NCBI GenBank assembly: GCA_023245865.1
Contig: JAHFJN010000001.1
Location: 1,006,957 to 1,070,956 of the forward strand
DNA from: Candidatus Peribacteria bacterium
Lineage (GTDB): Bacteria; Patescibacteriota; Gracilibacteria; Peribacterales; Peribacteraceae
Reading direction: 5' to 3'
Length of the DNA stretch: 64,000 bases
In this document: positions 42,499-50,589 of the stretch, in pieces
How positions within the stretch are numbered: position 1 is the first letter of the stretch
Layout: each line of letters begins with the position of its first letter
Program-made: the position numbers and the translations under genes
The notes under the pieces: model-generated
The model's database searches: none
Told to the model about the DNA's origin: nothing
The model's input: the letters and a program-made list of their open reading frames with translations, nothing else

Positions 42499-42870
42499 AT
42501 GCGTCACCGAAAATCGAACCTCCGGCTCAATGAAAAACCCGCTCACGGCCGCATGGTCGAGCGGAACCTCGTGACGTCGCTCCTGCTTTATGAGGCCATC
42601 CGCACCACCCGCAAGCGCGCACGCGTGATTCGCCCGATTGTTGATCGTTTGATCGCGACTGCCAAGCGTCAGACGCCGCAGATCGCCATCCGTTCCATCA
42701 ACACGCTCGTCACCGATCGTAATGCCTCCCGCAAGATCATGGAGGTGCTCCGGGAGCGCTATAAAAACCGCACATCCGGCTTCACTCGCGCTGTCGCGGT
42801 GGGCTCGCGCAAGGGAGATGGAGCGGAGATGGTCGACTTGAGTTTAGTGGATTCTGAATCTTCCAAATGA
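42499..42870 (+). CDS. rplQ: 50S ribosomal protein L17
   Basis: 123 residues, normal. Starts MRHRKSNLRLNEKPAHGRMV; contains RNLVTSLLLYEAIRTTRKRA and the C-terminal FTRAVAVGSRKGDGAEMVDL. Fifteen bases after rpoA; its stop overlaps the rplM start (ATGA). Confidence 0.95.
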   Translation: MRHRKSNLRLNEKPAHGRMVERNLVTSLLLYEAIRTTRKRARVIRPIVDRLIATAKRQTPQIAIRSINTLVTDRNASRKIMEVLRERYKNRTSGFTRAVAVGSRKGDGAEMVDLSLVDSESSK

Positions 42871-43295
42871 AAACCTCGACGATCAAACCGTCGGCCCCCC
42901 TCTGGTACCTTATTGATGCCGACGGTCAGTCGCTCGGGAAGGTCGCGGTAAAAGCTGCGATGATGCTTCGCGGCAAACACAAGGTCACGTTCTCCCCGCA
43001 CCAACTCTGCGGCGAGCACATCGTCATCATCAACGCCGCCAAACTGAAACTTCCGCCGAAAAAAGGAATGCGGAAAGTCTACCACCGTCACACCGGATAC
43101 CCCGGTAACATGAAGCATGCCTCCCTCACGCTCATGATGGAAAAGAAGCCGACGTACGTGATTGAAAACGCGGTGAAGGGGATGCTCGAGGCCAACCGGC
43201 TTCGTCAAGAAATGATGCGTCGATTGCACGTGTATGCCGACGACAAACACGAATACGAACCGCAGAAACCCCAATCACTTTCTCTCACTCGATAA
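42867..43295 (+). CDS. rplM: 50S ribosomal protein L13
   Basis: Early 50S assembly protein. 142 residues, normal. Contains WYLIDADGQSLGKVAVKAA, HQLCGEHIVIINAAKLKL, YHRHTGYPGNMK and NAVKGMLEANRLRQEMMRRL with VYADDKHEYEPQKP. Translationally coupled to rplQ; rpsI follows after 2 bases. Confidence 0.96.
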   Translation: MKTSTIKPSAPLWYLIDADGQSLGKVAVKAAMMLRGKHKVTFSPHQLCGEHIVIINAAKLKLPPKKGMRKVYHRHTGYPGNMKHASLTLMMEKKPTYVIENAVKGMLEANRLRQEMMRRLHVYADDKHEYEPQKPQSLSLTR

Positions 43296-43297
43296 CC

Positions 43298-43705
43298 ATG
43301 CAAGCAACGACGAGCAAGCGGCAGTACTTCTACGCAGTCGGCAAGCGCAAGACCGCCATCGCGCGCGTGAAGGTGTTTCAAGATGGCACCGGTGATGTGA
43401 AAGTGAACGGTCACACGCTCAAGCAGTACTTCGCGGGCACGCAGATCGAAAACGCGATCGCCCCGCTCCTCATTACCAATAACAAGACGACCTACGACGT
43501 CGAGGCACAGGTCATCGGCGGCGGAAAGTCCGCGCAATCCGACGCGATCCGTCATGGCATCAGCAGGACGCTGCTGCTTCTCAACCCCGATCTTCGCCAC
43601 GATTTGAAACAAGCAGGGTTTCTGCGCCGCGACTCACGCACCAAAGAACGCAAGAAGCCGGGCTTGCACCGTGCAAGAAGAGCACCGCAGTTTAGTAAGA
43701 GATAG
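43298..43705 (+). CDS. rpsI: 30S ribosomal protein S9
   Basis: Its C-terminal tail reaches the P-site tRNA. 135 residues, normal. Contains YAVGKRKTAIARVKVFQDG, ITNNKTTYDVEAQVIGGGKS, SDAIRHGISRTLLLL and the conserved C-terminus ERKKPGLHRARRAPQFSKR. Last gene of the ribosomal cluster. The last codons contain one copy of an 11-bp sequence repeated after the next dispersed repeat. Confidence 0.96.
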   Translation: MQATTSKRQYFYAVGKRKTAIARVKVFQDGTGDVKVNGHTLKQYFAGTQIENAIAPLLITNNKTTYDVEAQVIGGGKSAQSDAIRHGISRTLLLLNPDLRHDLKQAGFLRRDSRTKERKKPGLHRARRAPQFSKR

Positions 43706-43755
43706 GGATAACAGCATCTGTCATCCTGAGCCTGTCGAAGGACACAGTTTAGTAA
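43688..43755. repeat. Dispersed repeat flanked by 11-bp direct repeats
   Basis: A copy of the TCATCCTGAGCCTGTCGAAGG repeat (43720-43740) lies between two CAGTTTAGTAA sequences (43688-43698 and 43745-43755). The arrangement looks like an insertion with target duplication, at the end of rpsI. Confidence 0.65.
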
Positions 43756-43814
43756 ACGGTAAGGGAGGTCCAATACCTTCCTTACGTTTTTCATCTGTGC
43801 TACAGTTCCCACCA

Positions 43815-46289
43815 ATGCGTGACACATTGGAACCATGGCTGAAGTTTCTGCGTGGACATCGTGGGGCGCAAACAGCGGTGATGGCGGGGATGGTATTAGC
43901 GATGACACTGCTTGCGGTGCATGAGAATAATCTTGCACAGTTGACGGATCAGGGGGGTCTTTCACGTTCTGTCGATTGCATGAGTGCTCCGGGTGGCTGC
44001 GGTACGACATGGGTCGGCGGAGGGGGCCAGCCAAAGTGCGATGTTAACGTGTGTCGTTTGACGTGTAACCCCGGGGAAATAGCTGTGTGTACGGGGCCGG
44101 GTGAAAACGAGTGTAAATGCTTCACAGAGCCCCCGCCTCCATCTGAAGATTGCACGAACTGTCCGGCATGTCCATCGGGCGGGACGAAAACGTGCATGGG
44201 TGGTGCGTGTGGGTGTACCCCTGGCGGACCGGGAGGAGCCGGACCAGGTGGACCACCTCCAGTGGGCGCATGCACAACTGATGTGGACTGCAGAGTGATG
44301 CCCTATGTTCAATGCAAGGTTGCCTACTGCACTTCCACTGGAACGTGCGATTACCATGTTTCTAATCAGGCAGGCACAAGTTGCAATGATAATAATGCCA
44401 TCACAGAGAATGACCGTTGCAAAGCAGATGGCACTTGTGAGGGAACTGTGCCGGAGCCCTGTCCTGGTGGAGTTTGTCTGCCTCCGGGCTCTTGCAGTAA
44501 TGACGGGGAATGTAATGGAAAGGTTTGCAATAAAGGTACCTGCAATGCAAATCATGAGTGTAACTACACTCCTGATGATTCCATCGTTCCGCCCGGTGGC
44601 TCTTTCTGCACTGGTAAAAAACGTTGTTTTATGGGTACCGTTCTTACAGGCAGCCCTATGGGAGGTGTCAGTTGCCTCCCCGATTATTCACTCAATCCTT
44701 GCTTGGATCCTCCACGATGTGTGGAGTCTACCGAAAGCTGCGAGTTTCCAAAAAAAGGAGATGGGACGGCCTGCACGATACCGAAAATCAATAAGCCGGG
44801 AACCTGTCAAAAAGGCGCTTGTGTTGGTGGGAATCCTACATGTCCGGATGGCGGCGGCGGAGTATGTCATGAGTCGAAAGGTACATACAATCCTGCAACA
44901 GCCACATGTGAATACAAGGTGACTCCGGGTGCGGATTGTACGCTGCCAAATAGCAGTAACAAATGCCAGGTCGGGAAGTGCGTCAATACAGATGATAATA
45001 ATGCGTCTTGTGTCCCGACACCGATCGTGTGCACCGGCTTCCCGGCAAACCCTTCGTGTCAAAAGAAAGTGTGTGTTGCTGATGCAGGTGTATGTAAAGA
45101 TGTTGTCAGGGACGATCTGACTCCAGCTCAGCAGAGTGCGTGCCTGAATGATTGTAAAGATGGGGACAAGGTCTGTGATGATGGGAATCCATGCACCAAA
45201 GATGTATGTGACAACAAGTGGTATGGTACTGATAAATGTACGCACGAAAATAACAGTGGAGTGCAACCGGGTTGCAATGGCGGTGATGCATGCAGTGGAA
45301 AATTCAGTTGTCAGAGCGGATCATGTGTTAAAGGCGATGGAGTCGTTTGTCCGGTGCCTGCAGCATGTCATACGCAAGGACTCTGTCAAAATGGAGTGTG
45401 TCCTGCACAGGTTCCGGTTCCTGATGGTGCTCCATGCGATGATGGAATTCCAAAAACCACGAACGATCGATGTATTGGAGGAACATGTAGCGGCATCGGG
45501 AGAGATTGCGAGGATTATGACGCTTGTACGAATGATTTTAGAAATAGCGCCGGTGATTGTGAGCATACTCTCCGGCCTTATTGCAGGAGATGTGGTGGGG
45601 TATTCGGGACGAACTGTGATGATGGAAATAAATGTACAACCGATGCATGTGCAGACAAGGAATGTGTGAATACCGACATCCTAGGCTGTGTACGAAAATC
45701 TTGTACGCCGAAAGGCGGTGAATGTGACGATAAGAATGCGTGTACCTTTGACATTTGCAATGATGGAGACTGCAGTAACTATCTTAACCCGGCATGTACT
45801 TCTGCACCTGTGCGCAAAGATGCCTCCTTCCAAGTCCCACCCCAAGCACCCGCGGCCCCTCTGCAATTCTTACCGAGCGGCATTCCCGTTCCCGCCTTCA
45901 CACCAAAGCAGATCCCCGCAGCAGCGCCTGTTGTGAACATTGCACCGATCATGCCCGCGGGCATGGCTCCTGTTCAATTATTACCCGACGGTACTCCTCT
46001 ACAATTCTTGCCTTCGGGAATTCCTATTCCTTTCTTCATTCCCAAGCAGTTACCTCCAGCTGCGATTGTGAATGCCGTGCCGGCACAGGAAGCCGAGCAT
46101 CCAAGCGCTCCCGTCGATGCCTCTCCTCCTAGCCCTATTTCCAACCCAACCCCCCTTCCCATACTTCAAAATCCATTCACCCCCTCCACCTTGCCCGCTT
46201 GCGAGGCCGGGGCTGTAGAAATCTGTCATCTTCAGGAGAGACAATGTATCAATGATGAACAAAAGATGGAACGTTTCCGGTGTCTGTGA
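43815..46289 (+). CDS. Cys-rich exported protein with N-terminal anchor, paralogue A
   Basis: 824 residues from the ATG at 43815; a TACAGT -10-like box lies 11 bases upstream. Function unknown. N-terminal cytoplasmic segment, then FLRGHRGAQTAVMAGMV and a hydrophobic helix acting as signal/anchor. Then about 600 residues of Cys-rich repeats, many of the CDDGNPCTKDVC or NDNNAITENDRC type (disulfide-rich, resembling eukaryote-like extracellular modules). The last 180 residues are Pro/Ala-rich with duplicated FLPSGIPVPAFTPKQIP units, ending in a small Cys segment. It lacks the sorting-like tail of the first pair. It shares its N-terminal targeting segment and module type with the next gene. Confidence 0.8.
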   Translation: MRDTLEPWLKFLRGHRGAQTAVMAGMVLAMTLLAVHENNLAQLTDQGGLSRSVDCMSAPGGCGTTWVGGGGQPKCDVNVCRLTCNPGEIAVCTGPGENECKCFTEPPPPSEDCTNCPACPSGGTKTCMGGACGCTPGGPGGAGPGGPPPVGACTTDVDCRVMPYVQCKVAYCTSTGTCDYHVSNQAGTSCNDNNAITENDRCKADGTCEGTVPEPCPGGVCLPPGSCSNDGECNGKVCNKGTCNANHECNYTPDDSIVPPGGSFCTGKKRCFMGTVLTGSPMGGVSCLPDYSLNPCLDPPRCVESTESCEFPKKGDGTACTIPKINKPGTCQKGACVGGNPTCPDGGGGVCHESKGTYNPATATCEYKVTPGADCTLPNSSNKCQVGKCVNTDDNNASCVPTPIVCTGFPANPSCQKKVCVADAGVCKDVVRDDLTPAQQSACLNDCKDGDKVCDDGNPCTKDVCDNKWYGTDKCTHENNSGVQPGCNGGDACSGKFSCQSGSCVKGDGVVCPVPAACHTQGLCQNGVCPAQVPVPDGAPCDDGIPKTTNDRCIGGTCSGIGRDCEDYDACTNDFRNSAGDCEHTLRPYCRRCGGVFGTNCDDGNKCTTDACADKECVNTDILGCVRKSCTPKGGECDDKNACTFDICNDGDCSNYLNPACTSAPVRKDASFQVPPQAPAAPLQFLPSGIPVPAFTPKQIPAAAPVVNIAPIMPAGMAPVQLLPDGTPLQFLPSGIPIPFFIPKQLPPAAIVNAVPAQEAEHPSAPVDASPPSPISNPTPLPILQNPFTPSTLPACEAGAVEICHLQERQCINDEQKMERFRCL

Positions 46290-46365
46290 ATCGTTCATCA
46301 TCTCCGCTTGCATCGCTTGTTCAAACAGTATGGTGTGGGGCGTTGCTGTGATACATTGACCGGCA

Positions 46366-49300
46366 ATGCGTCGCCCCTTTGAAATTGTCATGCACTTCCT
46401 CCGTGGACACCGCGGAGCGCAGACGGCGGTGATGGGGGGAATGGTGGCGGTGCTCACGATGCTTTCGTACCATGTGGTGCCGGCGGATTTGATCGGTGGG
46501 AAAGACAGCAGCATCAGCGCGAGCAGTACGACGACCGGATGTACGAAGGATTCCGATTGTGCGATGTCAGGCGATGTGTGCAACATTGCCACATGCAATC
46601 AAGCGAGCGGTGCTTGCGAGACTGCGCCGAATCTCGGAGCGGCCTGCGAAACGGAGCGTACATTTTGTAGCGGTGGTCCGGGGGCTTGTCACTACAATGG
46701 TGGCAGCAAGGCGGAGTGTATTTTGCCGCCCGCAGTCGTGTGTTCACAACTGGGGATCCAAGCCAATGGGAATAATACGCAACCTTGTATTTATCAAGAG
46801 TGCGACAACGATGTAAAAAAATGCGTCGATCGGCAGGAGCAGGACGGAAAGGCGTGCGATGTGCCGTGGGGGTACAAGGGCGACACCAGCGACCAGAAGA
46901 CATACCGGACACCCGGCACATGTCAGATCGGGGTGTGTATCGCAACACCAATATCGGTGAACCCTGCATGTCCTGCGGGGCAGGGCGGAGTGTGCCACAA
47001 GTCCGATGGTACGTGGGATACGAAGACCGCTACATGCCTCTATGAAGTGACGAAAGGTGCGGATTGCACAGGCGCAAGCGGTTCCGGAAATAAATGTCAA
47101 AGTGGGAAATGCAGTGACTATGGAGTATGTGAGTTTACAGAAAAAACATGTCCCCCTCTTTCCAGGGAAGAGGCGGTGTGCAAAGAAAACGTTTGTGATC
47201 CCACGAGCGGCGCATGTAAAAAAGTGTTGAAGGATCCTCTGCCCCCGGCTTGTAACAAAACGCATTGTACGGATCTCATTGAGTGTGATGACGGGAATCC
47301 GTGCACGGAGGATTCTTGTGCGGATATCAGCTATCTCAGTTCCGATAAAGATTGTGTCCATACAAGCAAATCCGATGGGACGACTACTACTCAGTGCCAA
47401 GGAGGAGATGTCTGTACGGGTGTTTGGAGTTGTCAGAAAGGATTATGCACGAAGAGTGATGCGGTCGATTGCCCAGCTCCTGAACAATGTCATGTGCAGG
47501 CGGCGTGTACGAATGGGAAGTGCCCGGCACAATCTCCCGTACCAGACGGTGTTCTTTGCAATGATGGGAATGATTTGACCCCGGACGATCGATGCACGGG
47601 AGGCACATGCATCGGCGGCGGTTATTCATGTGATGACCGAGATGATTGTACGGCAGATGCATTCGATGCCGCGAGCAGACAGTGCAAACACACACGTGAT
47701 CCGCTCTGTAAATTCTGCGGGTATTTCGGCATGAACAACTGTGACGATGGTAACGCATGCACGACGGACAGTTGTGTCAATCGTGCGTGCATCAATGTCG
47801 GCATCGAAGGGTGTACCAAGGCGGAAGCTTGCACGAGGAACGCACAATGTGATGATGGAAAACCATGCACTGCGGACCTCTGCGAAGGTGGATCATGCCG
47901 TAACTATGCGCTCAAGAATGTTCCAGGATGTTCCGACACACCGCCAAAAACCATCGGCGATACCGTTTCCCATACGGTCCCTGCAAAAGATTCCTTTGCG
48001 GCACAGCACCCGGGGAGTCCCTGCAAAGGGAACGAGTGCGAACTTTTTGTCGCAGGTGGAGTACTGAATCATTGCGTCCAGCTCGATATTCTTCCATGCG
48101 TGCAGGATCCCGATCTCCCCGTGCACAAAGCCGCCATGTCCGAGTCCTTCCTCACCGACACGACCATCGTGAGTGAGCAGCAATCGACGACACCGTCCAC
48201 GCTCTTTGATGTTACGCATGTCGCGGTGGATATCGCAGTGCCGGTGATCGAAGTAAAACCTCTCGAGCTTCCGCTGATCCGCGCGACGGAGCGCTCCGAT
48301 GTGCCCGCGGAAGTGTGCGCGCAGAAGAACATGATCGCGGTGGATAATGAGAAGGTTTTCCCGTACTTCGATTGCGTGGAGGGGACGGTGCTCCACGAAG
48401 CGACGCTGCAGAGCAGTGAAGCATCTTCCGCATTGTCCGCAGAGAGTTCTTCCTCTTCCTCGCAGACCAAGCTCATGCGCGAGTGCCCGGTGATGTGGTC
48501 GACCTTGAAACAGGAGATGCTCTTCTATGGATTCAAGCCGCGTTTCATTTGCATGCCAACCGACCAGCGTGGATCACTCCTGCAGCGCCCCGAGTGCGAT
48601 AGTATGATGGGGTACTTCCCGGGGACCGTGATGTCCTGCGGGAACGATGATCATCCCGGTATCTGCGGACTCTGCCAGCGGCGCGAGTGGGACATGGCAC
48701 CGGCCGATCCTCCGCCGAGCGCTCCGACGGAATTTGCAAAAACTCCCGCCTGCTCGACCGTGGTCTCGCTCGATCCCCCGTACGATAATCCGTATTCGTC
48801 CGGCCGGCGTGCGGTGGGGCAAGACGCCGCGATGGTCACGCCCCCCGACGGTAAGCCGTTCATGACATATCTCGACGCCAAGAGCAACGCACTCTTTTCC
48901 ATGAAGTGTATGAATCCGCCGACATGCACCGACATGCATCAGACGCTGATCACGTACGCATCGGGTCCGTCGAGTATTACGATCGGCAAGGACGGGTTGC
49001 CCGTGATCACCTCCTACGGCAATAACAAATTGAGCGTGACCAAGTGCGAGAACGCCGATTGTTCGCAGCACTCCACGATCACGATCGATCCGCCGTCCGC
49101 GCACGGGGCGCTCCCCGGACGATCGATGTGGACCGCGCAGGTCGCAGTACCGGTGGATCTCGGGCCTCGTCCCCCGCAAGAGGACAAGGGTGCGGGGTGG
49201 TATAACGCCGTGGTCACGGGGAAAAACGGTTTCCCGGTGATTGCGTCGTACGATGCTGTCTCGGAACAAATAACAGTGATCATCTGCAAAAATGCCGACT

Positions 49301-50097
49301 GCAGTGATGCAGAGCATCTCACCGTCCCGGCCCCGATCGGGCCACTGCCGCAAAAAGCCCAGCCACTCAGTCTTGCGATCCTCCCCGACGGTTCACCGGC
49401 GCTTTCCTTCTATAAGCTCCCGGAGAAGCAGGTGTTTGTGACGACCCTCGGGAATAGCGGATTCGAAGGGCCGCATGCCATCACCGACGAAGGCGCGGAG
49501 AGCGGCAGCGAGCAGAGCATGGCGATCGGCCCCGACGGGTTCCCGATCATCGTTTCATTCAATGCAAAGGAGCAACGACTTGAAGTGATTCATTGTAAGA
49601 ATGCCGCATGTAGCGAGCGCGAGGTTTCCATCCTCGATGGCGCGCGCGCGGGTGCGAGTCCGAAGATCGTGATGGGGAGTGATGGCAAAGCGGTGATCAG
49701 TTACAGCGACGGCACCGGACACGTGCGGATCGCAACCTGCAGCGACCCCGCCTGCGCGAAAGGGGACATCGCTCTTGCGGCCGACGGTTCGCGGATGGGG
49801 TCCACCTCGGCTCTTTCCCTCGACAAAGACGGCAAGCCGATCATTGCATTCTACGATCAGTTGACCGCAACGTTCAAGATGGCAGCCTGCAACTCAAAAA
49901 ATTGTTCGTGCGAGGCACCTCCGCCACCGCCCGTCACCGGAAACGCGGCGCAGTGCAATCACTGTCAGGACTGCGGAGCGGGTCTCTGGAACATCTGCGA
50001 TATGCAAGAGTGCGCTTCGCTCGGCGATTGTCTCTTCACGGGTTTGCCGTATTCCGCGACCCCCGTGTGCAGGGCGAATCCGAATGTCTGTCGCTAG
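46366..50097 (+). CDS. Cys-rich exported protein with C-terminal propeller-like repeats, paralogue B
   Basis: 1243 residues. Starts MRRPFEIVMHFLRGHRGAQT, nearly the same targeting segment as the previous gene, then a hydrophobic anchor. The N-terminal half contains Cys-rich units (CDDGNPCTEDSC, CNDGNDLTPDDRC, CDDGNACTTDSC) and one C-G-EC-type module (CKGNECELF...LPC). The middle has Ser-rich sequence. The C-terminal 400 residues hold six or seven repeats of the form GFPVIASYDA...CKNADC, which suggests a beta-propeller with a disulfide per blade. It ends with another Cys cluster. Likely surface exposed; binding role inferred. It lies 76 bases after paralogue A. Confidence 0.82.
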   Translation: MRRPFEIVMHFLRGHRGAQTAVMGGMVAVLTMLSYHVVPADLIGGKDSSISASSTTTGCTKDSDCAMSGDVCNIATCNQASGACETAPNLGAACETERTFCSGGPGACHYNGGSKAECILPPAVVCSQLGIQANGNNTQPCIYQECDNDVKKCVDRQEQDGKACDVPWGYKGDTSDQKTYRTPGTCQIGVCIATPISVNPACPAGQGGVCHKSDGTWDTKTATCLYEVTKGADCTGASGSGNKCQSGKCSDYGVCEFTEKTCPPLSREEAVCKENVCDPTSGACKKVLKDPLPPACNKTHCTDLIECDDGNPCTEDSCADISYLSSDKDCVHTSKSDGTTTTQCQGGDVCTGVWSCQKGLCTKSDAVDCPAPEQCHVQAACTNGKCPAQSPVPDGVLCNDGNDLTPDDRCTGGTCIGGGYSCDDRDDCTADAFDAASRQCKHTRDPLCKFCGYFGMNNCDDGNACTTDSCVNRACINVGIEGCTKAEACTRNAQCDDGKPCTADLCEGGSCRNYALKNVPGCSDTPPKTIGDTVSHTVPAKDSFAAQHPGSPCKGNECELFVAGGVLNHCVQLDILPCVQDPDLPVHKAAMSESFLTDTTIVSEQQSTTPSTLFDVTHVAVDIAVPVIEVKPLELPLIRATERSDVPAEVCAQKNMIAVDNEKVFPYFDCVEGTVLHEATLQSSEASSALSAESSSSSSQTKLMRECPVMWSTLKQEMLFYGFKPRFICMPTDQRGSLLQRPECDSMMGYFPGTVMSCGNDDHPGICGLCQRREWDMAPADPPPSAPTEFAKTPACSTVVSLDPPYDNPYSSGRRAVGQDAAMVTPPDGKPFMTYLDAKSNALFSMKCMNPPTCTDMHQTLITYASGPSSITIGKDGLPVITSYGNNKLSVTKCENADCSQHSTITIDPPSAHGALPGRSMWTAQVAVPVDLGPRPPQEDKGAGWYNAVVTGKNGFPVIASYDAVSEQITVIICKNADCSDAEHLTVPAPIGPLPQKAQPLSLAILPDGSPALSFYKLPEKQVFVTTLGNSGFEGPHAITDEGAESGSEQSMAIGPDGFPIIVSFNAKEQRLEVIHCKNAACSEREVSILDGARAGASPKIVMGSDGKAVISYSDGTGHVRIATCSDPACAKGDIALAADGSRMGSTSALSLDKDGKPIIAFYDQLTATFKMAACNSKNCSCEAPPPPPVTGNAAQCNHCQDCGAGLWNICDMQECASLGDCLFTGLPYSATPVCRANPNVCR

Positions 50098-50103
50098 TAT
50101 TTC

Positions 50104-50460
50104 TCACACCAATGCCATCTTCACATAATAAAGGGTGGTGCCATCCGGCGTGTCTAGGATGAAGCGTGCATCGAGCGTCGTGAGTTGCACGATCGTTTGG
50201 CACATTCTGAGCATCATCCGGGGAGGGAGTCCTATACCCGATTCCAAGCATGCGGCGCAGAGTCCCGCGGCGTCTTTGGCGCGCAGGAACGTATCACCCT
50301 TTGCTTCGATCACGGTGCAGAGGCGCTCCTGAACTTGTAAAACGTAGCGCTCGACGTAGGTTTCCAGTTGTTCAACCGGCAAATCCTGTACCTCGGGCAA
50401 TGCTTCAATAATGTCGAGGTCTTTATGAATGGCGTGCGCGATGCAGGTTTCGATCGACAT
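50104..50460 (-). CDS. Hypothetical small protein
   Basis: Not recognised. 118 residues from the ATG at 50460, chosen because a strong promoter lies upstream at 50495-50523. No signal peptide or membrane segment; three or four helices are likely (VEQLETYVERYVLQVQERL, LRAKDAAGLCAACLESGIGL), so probably a small cytoplasmic protein. It is convergent with paralogue B and divergent from the gene at 50590. Good codon structure and its own promoter make it a likely real gene. Confidence 0.65.
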   Translation of the reverse strand: MSIETCIAHAIHKDLDIIEALPEVQDLPVEQLETYVERYVLQVQERLCTVIEAKGDTFLRAKDAAGLCAACLESGIGLPPRMMLRMCQTIVQLTTLDARFILDTPDGTTLYYVKMALV

Positions 50461-50494
50461 GATGTGTGTGGGTATGGGTTTTTGAAATCTTCTT

Positions 50495-50523
50495 ATTATA
50501 GCAGAACATTTGCATTTTCTCAA
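50495..50523 (-). promoter_or_regulatory. Promoter of the small gene at 50104-50460
   Basis: Minus strand: -35 TTGAGA (50518-50523), 17-bp spacer, -10 TATAAT (50495-50500). Confidence 0.65.
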
Positions 50524-50589
50524 GCACATCTATTTGCGCAGTACCATCCCTTTCATAGATCATAGCGTCCAACTTCCCACCTTTGTTTT

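Noticed and set aside
43702..43713. TAGGGATAACAG resembling part of an I-SceI homing site
   Set aside because: Only 12 bases match; the same string is a normal conserved part of 23S rRNA (about 565-576), and no intron is here.
43671..43814. Upstream extension of the Cys-rich gene at 43815
   Set aside because: The extra codons translate rpsI end and a dispersed repeat (HPEPVEG); the ATG at 43815 directly precedes the targeting segment and anchor.
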